A DNA stretch of 64,000 nt from Anastrepha obliqua (lineage: Eukaryota > Arthropoda > Insecta > Diptera > Tephritidae). Location: assembly GCF_027943255.1 (NCBI RefSeq), contig NC_072894.1, positions 132,981,601-133,045,600 of the forward strand, read 5' to 3'. Below, piece by piece: positions 45,376-55,103 of this stretch. The first letter of the stretch is position 1; each line of letters starts with the position of its first letter. The position numbers and the translations under genes were made by a program. The notes under the pieces were generated by a model. That model saw nothing but the letters and a program-made list of their open reading frames with translations. It was not told the origin of the DNA and ran no database searches.

Positions 45376-46517
45376 CCTAGAGAAGTAGGTTGCTAGCCCG
45401 CTTATCCTAGCTGGGTGACAGATGAAAACTATCTACACCTCCAACCAGGGGTTGCCCGCATATCTGCCGAGCGTTCCCATATCCGTCATCTGGGGATACG
45501 ACCGATGGGAGACAGCCAACTCTACACTGATTCAAAGAGTTTGAAAATACGTGCGAAAAGACCGAGTATAATTCTGCAGTCGAATAACCGATGACGTGAC
45601 ATTCTCATTCTCACAATTTTGCTTCGGATGGTCACATTCAGTAATCTATCATCCTTGCTTCCGATTTCCCTAGAACAGCTCTTCGAAATATGCTCTTTTG
45701 CTACTCCAAGAGCTGCTTTGTGTCTTGGTTTTCCTCTGATCTCTCAATCATTTTCTTGCACAATTCAACCATCTACTGCTTCGATGCCAATCCATATGGC
45801 ACCATAGTACCACCACTTATTCTTATCTTTATTATCAACCGCTTACCCGATTCGTCATTCAAGCCAATTCATCAATTTAGCTACACACATGAATGGTGAT
45901 GCTTCACAGTTTTACAGGTTGTGGCATTATAATTCAAGTATTTTTTCCATACAATGTTTTTATGTTTTTAAATTCACAGCGTCACGGTCATCGATCATTG
46001 TGTAATTTCTTCCGCCCATAACAAAAATTTGTTATCCCCTCATTTGTAGTAAAAACGAAAAAAAAACAATAATACAGGAATAAACTACCTTCTTGCACCT
46101 AACAATGATTTTTACCGCTGCAGTCGTTGCCGCATTTTTTCTTCTTATTTACATTCAAGCGTAAACGATGTTTTCTCAAAGTGTTTTGGAGAACAAGAAG
46201 TGGCACAAGCTAGCGCTATGTGCGCTGCTTCAGTAATGAGCGGTCACGCTTCACTAGACCAACGACGCAGTGTTGCATGCATTCGTATGCTGTGCTGTGT
46301 ATTGATTATTTTATGGGAAGTTGCTACTTTTAGTAAGATTTCAAAAATTTAGAACTCTTTTTCCTTCGCTTTGCCGATTTTAAATCACATTGAATCACTA
46401 CTGTTTAAAAATAATAATTTTTATTTTCTGCGCTGCCTCAAATCGTTTCTTTTTAGCAGCGCTCTCACTGCCTGCCATCAATTGCCAGCGCTAAGCGGTG
46501 ATCAATCACTGCGCCGC

Positions 46518-46531
46518 TGTCATTTTTGACA
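46518..46531 (+). promoter_or_regulatory. TGTCATNTTTGACA motif, copy 3
   Basis: TGTCATTTTTGACA. It shares the flanking C and CTT with the copy at 43,333. Confidence 0.45.
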
Positions 46532-46966
46532 CTTTAAACTTGAACTTTTTCGGCGTTTATGTTTTGTGCTGGAAATGGATTTACTGATTTTCAATCCTTT
46601 TATTGGCTGCACAAATGCTTTCATGTTATTACGGGCATATTTAGCTGGGTAGCTTGCGGGAATTCGGTTTGCTCCTGCACAAAACATTTTATTAATTTGT
46701 TTTCTTTCTTCGCCTTTGCTTCTTCCCAATAAAAATGCTTTGTTAAATGCCAATTTGCACACTGTGAAGTTTAATTAAATTTACAATTTTTATAATCAAT
46801 TTTGTTAGCACTCAGAGGCTCATAAAGCAGTTTTTTCTTGGAAAGCAATACTAATACAAAAAATTCACGCTCAAATTGCTTAACAAATTGTGGGCGCAAG
46901 CAGTTAAACGAAAATTGTAGAAAAAATCCACATTTGCAGCACCGGCATTAACGGTGAAATGTCAAC

Positions 46967-46980
46967 TGTCAAAAATGACA
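46967..46980 (-). promoter_or_regulatory. TGTCATNTTTGACA motif, copy 4
   Basis: On the minus strand TGTCATTTTTGACA followed by GTTGACA, so a third TGACA half-site follows 4 bp on. It lies 436 bp from copy 3, in opposite orientation. Confidence 0.45.
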
Positions 46981-47701
46981 TATGGCAGATGGTAACCCGG
47001 GAGGAAACACATAAATAAATGCACATACGAGTGTGCTGAGTTTCGGCGAGGGAGTGTATGCGGACACACCTTTTGGGAAAAAATGTGAAGAAAAGAAAAA
47101 AATAATTAAACGAGAAAATATATTTACATAGTCACATATGCACATAGTAAAAAGGGTAATAATCGCCAAATATTGACTATTTAACTTATTGATGGGAACA
47201 ATAGGCCGAATAGCGGTAGGTAACCTTTGGGTAGTGGCACAGCACAGCAGATGCCATGGCGCGATAAGCATTGAATTGTGCAAGCGGCAAGTTGAATATT
47301 TTTGGGGTGATAGTGCAGAAAAAGTTTACAAGGCTTGCAAAAATGTACACCTTTCAAAACAAAAAAAAAAGAGAAAAAAGAAAAAAGAAACAAAAACAAC
47401 GAACTGTCAATTTAATTTTTCCCCAATTGTGACTCTAATTGGTGCTGCCACCTGTACAAGTTAGCACTACAATTTCGATCGTTGCGCATAATTTTCACAC
47501 ACATGCATATATACACAGATATGTATATCGTTATGAAAATATTTTGAGCTGCTTTTTGTCGCTGTTTTTCAACAGCTTCGCTGGTTACTTAATATCGCTT
47601 GTTTGCACTCTCGACTCTTTGCCGTTGTTGGTGCTGCTGCTGCTGCTTTCGTTTGCAAGTGGTTTTTTGGCGTTGACATATGCAACTGTCATGTTTGATG
47701 C

Positions 47702-47713
47702 TGACAGCTGTCA
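47702..47713. promoter_or_regulatory. TGACAGCTGTCA palindrome
   Basis: The 12-mer found at 28,882, here inside the 16-bp perfect palindrome GCTGACAGCTGTCAGC (47,700-47,715). Confidence 0.35.
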
Positions 47714-48264
47714 GCTGGCTTGCCTTTCACGCACACATATTAGCGCAAAAAATAGGTTGCACGCGTGCATTTATATGTTTATGTGTATGCAAAGTAGCAG
47801 TTTTGTTTTATTCTTTTGCACTACTTTCATTTTTCACTTGACCATTTTTGGCAGTGGTAAATTCAGTGAATTTGTTTTGCGAAAATATGGCATTTTTGCA
47901 TACATTTGTGCCACATTTTGCGCATAAATTGTGTAGCAAGGAAAGTCGTGCAAATATGGGTGCAGGCGCAAGTGCGGAACGAGTGAAAGGATTGCTTGGG
48001 TATAGAAAAATTAATTCAGTTTCAAAATGCGGAAAGCGTAAGTAAGTAGCTATAGAAAATTATGAATACAAAATGAGTAAAATTTTAGTAGAAAACCAAA
48101 GGAAATTTTGCTCCAAGGAATTTCTATACATTGCAGTTTTGCTGCGGAATGCGAGATAAGAAGGACTCGAATTTAAAGCAGTCCGTTTAAACGAGTTGCG
48201 TATTTTATTCTTTTCGCATTCTTTTTGCATGTAAACCTCCGATAGATTGTGCCCTCTTGACAAA

Positions 48265-48278
48265 TGTCAAAGATGACA
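48265..48278 (-). promoter_or_regulatory. TGTCATNTTTGACA motif, copy 5
   Basis: On the minus strand TGTCATCTTTGACA followed by TTTGTCA, again with an extra half-site close by. Confidence 0.45.
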
Positions 48279-49124
48279 TAAAACAAGTACCGTCTAAGAA
48301 TTATGAGACATAAGGTGTCACTTGTAAGAGACCTTTTATTTGTTACTAAAAGTAAACAAATTTCGCCATTTAAGTTAAATCGATATTCCTACTCCCACGA
48401 TTGGTCGTTGTTTCTCCTCGGAGGCCTTTAAAAAAGTACAGCACAACATATTCAGTATCACACTAAATGCTAACGATTTTGTCTAAATACAGATGCACCA
48501 AAAGATCTCTATGATTTATGAAAATGTTTCCGTGCGAAGGTCTTTTGTGGGTGAAACAGTTCTTGGAGCAATTCGTTAAACCAGACTTTTTCTGAATGTA
48601 TATAAGAAAACAATTCAAAGTATTTAAAGTAGATCAGCCCATCATGCGATGAAACAATGGTTGCTGAGGTTACTTAAAGATTCAAAGGACTCTAACTAAG
48701 TTGGGGAAAAAGTCGCTGGAGTCGCTGTCAACACGTGAATCAACTTGATAAATTTTTGAGTGAAATTCTAAAGAGTAAACACGAACAATTTTTTCTAATC
48801 TAAGGGAGAAGCTTAGAACAACTATCCTGTGACCTATTATGAGTAGACCACACAATTACTTCTGATGAGAAAACAGAAATAGGGGAAAATTAAGAGTGGA
48901 AAAAATCGAAAAATTCTCGTATGGAGGGTATGTAAGGAACAAAGAAACTTAAATACCCTACATACCCACTGCATAAAAAAGAGATAATGAACCGGATATT
49001 TGTATGATAAGGCTTCGAAATAAATATGAGACTGCTGAGACATTGAGGAGATTAATGACTCAAAAAAATGTGTTAACATGAGCAACTGCTGAATATGAAA
49101 ATTTCAATTTTTGAACACTTTACA

Positions 49125-49362
49125 CATTTGGAAGTGCACAGGTACGAATTTCCATGTATGAAACATGAAAATGACAGAAAAAGTGGTATTAGAAGCGTCT
49201 CGGCAGCCAAACCTCCGAGCATATTTCTGCCATGACGAAGCTCCTCATAAAAAATCATGTGCCGCTTGGATCCGGCTTCCATATGAGGTACAACACCCCC
49301 ACAAGTAGGAGAAGAAGCTCGGCTAAATACCGAAAAAGGGGTTACATATATATAAATATAGG
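49125..49362 (+). mobile_element. tRNA-derived SINE, copy 2
   Basis: The B-box-like GGTACGAATTTCC (49,141-49,153) is followed by the family's blocks: catgtatgaaac, cggcagccaaacctccgag, tttctgccatgacgaagctc, ctcataaaaaat, and a long 3' tail (ACACCCCCACAAGTAGGAG, AGAAGCTCGGCTAAATACCG, AAAAAGGGGTTACATATATA). The A-box end is lost. It keeps the longest 3' end of the four copies. Confidence 0.8.
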
Positions 49363-49364
49363 CT

Positions 49365-49691
49365 CCCATCATACGTATGGCGTTGAAGCTTGGATGATAA
49401 GAATATCCGTCACGTCCCTTGGAGTGTTTGAGAGAAAGATTTTGCGGAAGATTTTTGGACCTTTGCACGTTGGTGCGGCAAGTATTGTAGGAAATGGAAC
49501 AATGAGTTGTATGAGCTATGCGGCAATATAGAAAGATCAGGTGGACAAGGACTTGGTGCGCCTGTTAGCACGAGAAAGAAACGACTGCTGCGCGTTAAAC
49601 TCAGACAAAATCGAGTAAGCGGTTATCGCGCCCAGACAGATGAAGGAGATATATAATGCAACGGGAAGGTCAACGTGAACAAAAAAAAAAA
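49365..49691 (+). mobile_element. Non-LTR retrotransposon tail (endonuclease-RT)
   Basis: YGVEAWMIRISVTSLGVF continues as ERKILRKIFGP (about 49,430-49,465), matching YGxExW...VFERKILRKIFGP of insect endonuclease-reverse transcriptases. It continues with worn text to VRLLARERNDCC and ends in an A run (about 49,680-49,691), as a 5'-truncated LINE insertion would. It abuts the 3' tail of the SINE copy. Confidence 0.75.
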
Positions 49692-51335
49692 ATTATTCGC
49701 CATAAATCTTAGTTTTTTATAAAGTAGAGAGAATTAATATTTTTAATTTTTCCCAAAACGCTGCGATTTTTCCTTTCCGCTTTGCTTCACGCACAATCTG
49801 CATTTAATTTTGTTAAGCGTTCCGTTTTTCGCATTAATTATTACAAAAAACGAGCAGAAATAACGTTCACACGCAAAACGCGCTTTGCTGCTAAGCCTTT
49901 CGGCGTCGGCGCCGAACAGACAACATTGCAACATCGAACTAACATGTGTGTGCAACATTTTCCCACATCGGTTGGCGGTTGCCTGTTGGCTGACTGCAGC
50001 GCCCGCAAGCCTTTTGCTTGCAGTCTTTTCATTACTACGAAAAATGCGTTTTGACGCGACGCGACTAGACGCGAAAAGTGTTGTTTAATTTATTATTTTG
50101 CTGCAAGCAATAATACACGCTTATATCCATGGCTGTGTCTAGCAATGATGCGTTCGCATGCTTGGAAAAATTGCTAGCTGGCTGGTTGGGTGACTAGCTC
50201 GTCCGCCGCTGCATGCGAGTTCAACTGCTAATCGAGATGCGGCTACGCAAAATGTAATTACTGCAGAGAATATTCCATGCAGCCGCACTCAACGACCAAT
50301 ACAAGCATTAGTGACGCCAACAACAAGCTTGAAAAATATATCCACGCATGAGCTGACCATAAAATAGCCAGAGAAGTTGGGAAAAATTGAAATTGTGTGA
50401 AATATGCAACGATAGCACCGCTGACCAGCCACCGCTGCAGCAGCACCAGTATTCAGTGCTTTTATCATATTTTCTGACATACAAGCTTTCGAAAACACTA
50501 ACTACAACTGGGAAAAGCAGCTGAGATGCTATATAAAAACCAGTTTTGAATAGTATTGGCTGGCAGGCAGCCTGGCTATAAAAGTGAAGAATTAAAAAGA
50601 AAAAAATGTAACAGCTAGAAAATGTTAGCTCGCCTCCTCATAAATAGTAGGTAGAAATAGTGATAAATAAAATGAAATAAAAAAGAAAAAATATATTTAA
50701 AAAAAAAAAAACACATTGACTACTCTGTACTTCATACAATCCTTTGGTGCCGCTGAGAATGTTTTGTTCCGCTGCCATGAGGGTCATGCTAGGGGTCAAG
50801 CATCATCATCATATACGGCAGCAAACACAGCAACAGAATTGCCAATGGGACGCAGATGATGCTTGTTTTTTGTTTTTGTTTTTAGCAGCGCCAGTACCAG
50901 TCAAAAGCACTTGCCGCTTGCGCTGTTGCCATTAACTCAAACGCTGCAAATTTACTACAAGCAATTATTCATTTTTTGTAGTTACAGACAATTTTTATTA
51001 TTTTCCATCGTTGTTTTTATGTATACATAAATGGCTGTTGTTGGTCGAACATATGAGTAGTTGGCATATGTTTAGAAGATTCGTTAGCAACGGTATTCAA
51101 TATGGTCACAAATAAGGACGTAAATGTAATTTAACTGTACTCTATACTGTGTACTGTTATAGCGAAAATAAGGAAGCGGCTCGTAATTTTTTTTCAATAT
51201 TAAAGATGGATGCGCCAGCAAACTCCATTAAAGTTTAGCTTGTAAGTATCAACGAATAGTTTAAAAATTTGTGTTATGGAGAACGGTACCTCTCTAAGCT
51301 AGAAATTCGGCTTCGTAGTTTTAGAATAAAGAAAA
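49692..51335. other. Non-coding sequence, no gene seen
   Basis: Mixed composition. Opposed overlapping frames at 49,743-50,088 (63-90 codons) are CpG-bearing but unsupported. CATCATCATCATATACGG at 50,799-50,816. Nothing else recognised. Confidence 0.45.
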
Positions 51336-51578
51336 CAAAGGTGGCGCAAAATTAACCACTTTATCGAAAGAGTTAGAATTTTTGCAAATGCCGTCTTACG
51401 CCAAGCATATTTGACACTTGTGAACTAGACAACTGCCGTATATAAACAGACAAGCATTCCGTTGCGTTACAAAGGTCAAAATAATGATTTCCATCACTCA
51501 AAATTACTTTTATTTAGTAAAAACGATATTCACAAAAACAAATTAAAAAAAAGTATGTTTAATTTTACACCACCTTTG
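51336..51578. mobile_element. AAGGTGGC-ended MITE, full length
   Basis: The left end is CAAAGGTGGCGCAAAATTAA and the right end, reversed, CAAAGGTGGTGTAAAATTAA: 18 of 20 match. 243 bp, no coding sequence. Flanking duplication is unclear (TA on the right only). The inner block TTTTTGCAAATGCCGT is shared with the fragment at 441-520. I recall this family as common in tephritid flies. Confidence 0.8.
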
Positions 51579-51599
51579 TATAAGTCTGGATCTGCATAA

Positions 51600-52495
51600 A
51601 AAAATAGGCGTTAAATCTGTCAATCTACTTCTGAGTGAAAGCTCTGAAGCATTTTAATGAAAGCTTAACAATGTAAAATTTTAAATTTATTTTAATAAAT
51701 TAATTATAAATATGCATACAATTAATTTCACAGTTATTATGCGCCATCTACACTCATTTCTACAGTGAAAGCTTAAACGTTATTTGTGGTGAAAGCTTGA
51801 AAACAAAAGCCTAAAGAGTGATGGTCTTAAATATGCAATTAGTTTTAAAAGTAGCTTACACAGCCTATACTCAATTCTAGAATTAAATTTTAAATGCTTT
51901 CGATGAAAACTTCGAATTAAAAGCTAACAAAGCGAGCCTACATGGTAGGCAGAGTGAAAGCTTCTAAATTTATTTATTATTTCTAATAATAATTATAATA
52001 AAGCAAGAGTTTCAAATGTGCAAAAGTTGCGCTCACTACCAACAGTTAATTCTACCGTGAAAGCTATGAAGTGCTTTAATAAAAACGTATAGTAAAAAGC
52101 TTAGCAAAACTATAGTTTACAATATGTAGTTCGTTTCAAAAGTAGCGTTCCCTATCTACACTTATTTATAGAGTGAAAGCTCAGACGTTCTTTCGTAAAA
52201 GCTTATACAGAAAAGCTGCAGAAAGTAAAAGTGTAAAATTCGCATTTGGTTTTGAAAGTAGCACTCACTTTCTACATTGAATTCTACGGTGAAAGATCTG
52301 AAGTGCATTTATTAAAGCTAAAAATGAGAAGCTTGACAATGCGGTAATCTTAAATTACCAATGAGTTTTGAAAGCTTAAAGCAAATTCTACGGTGAAAGC
52401 TCTAAAATTTTCAACGCGTTTCAAGAGTGGCGCTCACTCTCTACAGCTAGTTATACGGTGAAAACTGTGAAGTTAATGATGAAAGCTTAACGCGA
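51600..52495 (+). repeat. Divergent tandem array, unit about 105-130 bp
   Basis: The word GTGAAAGCT or a one-base variant recurs at 51,635, 51,765, 51,954, 52,057, 52,173, 52,289, 52,393 and 52,458. Three successive intervals are 116, 116 and 104 bp. Around it the order is conserved: GCGCTCACTMTCTACA, then AATTCTACGGTGAAAGCTC, TGAAGTGCWTTAATRAAAGC, then ACAATG and a GTTTTGAAAGTAGC block. Units differ at many positions, with indels, so the array is old. No frame survives across units. Confidence 0.8.
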
Positions 52496-52500
52496 GGAGC

Positions 52501-52675
52501 TTATAAGGAGCTTTTGAATGGCAGAAATACACTTGGAGGTTCGCTATTGCCTGGCGCGGGGCTGCCGCTACTAGAAGAAAACTTTTTCTATCATTTGTCT
52601 GTTTCATGCACGGAGATTTGAAGCTACACACTCCGAATGGTAGTCATGCACCAACCCATTCAGCTACGCCGGCCC
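52501..52675 (-). mobile_element. tRNA-derived SINE, copy 3
   Basis: The best preserved 5' end. On the minus strand it starts GGGCCGGCGTAGCTGAATGG, with an A-box-like TAGCTGAATGGG (52,655-52,666), TGACTACCATTCGG and a B box GCTTCAAATCTCC (52,612-52,624), then tgcatgaaacag, aaaaagttttcttc, ggcaatagcgaacctcc and tttctgccattcaaaagctc. It is inserted at the right edge of the tandem array, whose GAAAGCTT words reappear beyond it. Confidence 0.85.
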
Positions 52676-54874
52676 ATTTGGTTTAAGGGCGCAAGCAATT
52701 TTTTTAGTTCCTTACACCTATAAAAAAGCTTTTGGTGAAAGTTCCAGCCAGAAACGAAACAAGCAACTTTGAAAATGTTTAGTGCCATTTTCGAAAGCTT
52801 TACTTACCAGCTAAGTATCACTGATAAATATATAACAATTCTAGCTCTTACTTCACCAAACAGTATAAAGCTTTTCTGCATGTAAGCATTTTTTCATCAG
52901 AATATTAAAATTTCACAATCTGTCGTTTGCCCCCGATAAGAATGCATCCTTTGTATCTGCTCTTCTATGTAAATAACTACAAATGCAAACAAAAAAACTT
53001 AGTTTCCAAACCACTTCAGGCCATTTCCAACTTCTCAACTCCTTTCACTGCATCACTTAACTTGCAGCTCCTCCAGCGTTTCTAGTAAGTTTTGCAAAAA
53101 TAAAAGAGAGGCCACTACTGGCGGGCACAAATTATCGCGCCACAAAAGTTACAACAACTTGAGCTATCCTCTCACTCCAAATGGCTGCAAAAGTTGAAGC
53201 ATAATTTTGCTATCGAAAACATAAACGAGAAGATGTTCGTATTTTGTAGGATAAAAGCGGAGTGCAGCGTGCTTGTGGCATGACTACAACCCACTATTAG
53301 TCCGAGCTAGAATGCGAACGAGGAGCGCCACACTGCAAACCAGCTGCAATGCTGACTCGTCCAACTCAGTTACCAGACGGCGGCTAATAGCTGGCAATCC
53401 ATTTCCATGGCCGCCTGTAATTTTCTTTTTACTTTTTGTATATTTTTAATTTCTGTACTCGGTGCCCAACCCCCCACTATCAAAAAATACATATTTTCTC
53501 CTAACTAACATATTTTCTTTGCTGCTGCTGCTTCACGTCAACTTAGTCACTGTCAGTGTGCTTGTGCAGGATGCTATCAGCGCTGCGGTTGTTGCTACTA
53601 CCAGTATTTTCATCACTGCCGTAGTCATTGTTGCGGCCAGCACTTGAGTTGTTGCCACTTCTCTGGCCGCTTGGCTTTGCTACTTTGCTATTTTTGGCTA
53701 ATGATGTTGCTGGTAATGTCCATCATTCATTTTCATGTTTATTGATCGGCAATGGACACGCGTCAGAGGCGCACACATCTACAAGCAAACATGCACACAC
53801 ACACACGTATGTAAATGCTTTGCTGCAAGTAGTCGTCGCATGTACGCGCAGCTGCTTGTACTTTCTTGTTTTTTTTGGATTTGCGTGCTTTTGTTGTTGC
53901 TGTTTGACTCTTCATTGCTGTTTTGGTTACCAAAACTGTCCATCTATTTGCGCTTCTGTCACTGCCGCTTCTGTGTCCGGGTTCATTGCGGCGTTGCTGG
54001 CTCGTTTATTTGGTCAAAACATTGACAGCCGTTTATTTGTAGCTTCCATTGTGCTGCCCGGTTGCAGCTCCTCGAGTCTGGCATACTCACACTCTCAGCA
54101 TGCACAGGTAAGTGTGGCGCATATATTTGCATGTAGGTTTTTATGTGTGCGTGTGTACGTGTGTGCCACTCAAAGGGACCAGTTAAGAGTCTTTCGAATG
54201 GCCCTTTGCCGATCTTTGCCGCTTGGCGCATATTATTTGCTTAAGTGCATTTACCATTTGCTAAATGACATTTACTGCTGATTAGCTGTCAATTGAGTTT
54301 GCATTTGACAGTTTGAGCAATTGTCATGGCAGCAGCGTAGCGGCCTCGGTTTGGTCTTCTTCACATGAGCTTCCACATGCATGCCGGTTTGCCTGCGTGT
54401 GTGTGTTTGTGTGTTTATTGATAACAAATGTTAGCATTGCAATGCCTAATGAGACGCAAAGCAGTTGAGATGCGTCACAAGACTGTGAGATAATTGGAAA
54501 TGTGGTAGGCGGCGTCTGCGACCGGACAGTGGGAAGCTAAGGAGCTGATCCGATAAGAAAAACCAGTTTAGAGGCCTTTTATGGGCCGAGCAGAAACCTG
54601 TGGCAACTCTGAGTGCTCCATCGAATCGTCTCAAATATCCTTTGCTTAAAAAGCAGTTTAGCATAAAAACATTTGAAGGAATCTGACAAATTATATTATC
54701 AGGTTCTCTGACGAATATTAAGGATTTTGAGAATTTCTATTAATTTATTTTTGAGTGAATCTCATTTTTTTCTGTTCTTGATATTTTCTTGGAGTTCTAG
54801 CAAACTTTCAACTTAAACGTCTATTACACCTGAAGCCATATTCGTCGGTTGTTTGGGTGTTTGATGTTTTAGGT
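52676..54874. other. Non-coding sequence
   Basis: AAAGCTTT words continue to 52,880. The 217-codon plus frame at 53,628-54,281 lies in TG/CT-rich DNA and is Cys/Leu/Ser/His-rich without a domain. A consensus donor CAG|GTAAGT occurs at about 54,102-54,110 and is unassigned. Confidence 0.45.
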
Positions 54875-55103
54875 GTTTGGCTTAACTTCTCCTCCTGTGG
54901 TGCGCGTTTTGATCTTGTTCCACAAATGGAGTGGACTACAGTTTTATAGTTTTATGAGGACCTTTTTCATGGCAGAAATACACCGGGCGCTTACTTTTGC
55001 CTTTTACGAAGCGACCGCTATTAGAAAAAAAGTGTTTCTATTATTTGGTGTTTTATGCTCGAATGGTAGTCACACACAAACCCATTCGACTATGGTGGCC
55101 GAG
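54875..55103 (-). mobile_element. tRNA-derived SINE, copy 4
   Basis: The minus strand begins CTCGGCCACCATAGTCGAAT and has GTGACTACCATTCG, but about 28 bp holding the B box are missing. It goes straight to GCATAAAACACC, then tttctaatagcggtcgc, tttctgccatgaaaaagg, tcctcataaaa and the tail CCACTCCATTTGTGGAAC, AAGATCAAAACGCGCACCAC. Without its B box it should not be transcribed by polymerase III. Confidence 0.8.

Larger units (their letters stand above)
45376..49120. other. Non-coding sequence carrying several TGTCA-type motifs
   Basis: Holds three TGTCATNTTTGACA motifs and a TGACAGCTGTCA palindrome. Frames of up to 162 codons (47,439-47,927) are rich in Phe, Leu, Ser and Cys and show no domain. 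No exon supported. Confidence 0.45.

Noticed and set aside
45415..45560. LYTDSK-like text as a further RNase H domain
   Set aside because: Only one short phrase fits. The Glu and second Asp blocks are absent.
47439..47927. 162-codon plus-strand frame
   Set aside because: Phe/Leu/Ser/Cys-rich translation of T-rich and TGCTGC-rich DNA, with no motif, start context or splice signals.
54102..54110. Perfect donor CAG|GTAAGT, considered as an exon end or recursive site
   Set aside because: The sequence before it is not a strong pyrimidine tract and no exon with a matching acceptor could be defined. A single consensus donor is expected by chance in 64 kb.
53628..54281. Second-longest open frame (217 codons, plus strand)
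   Set aside because: Its composition is Cys/Leu/Ser/His-rich and follows TG, CT and CACA runs in the DNA. No domain is visible, and overlapping frames on both strands are also open.
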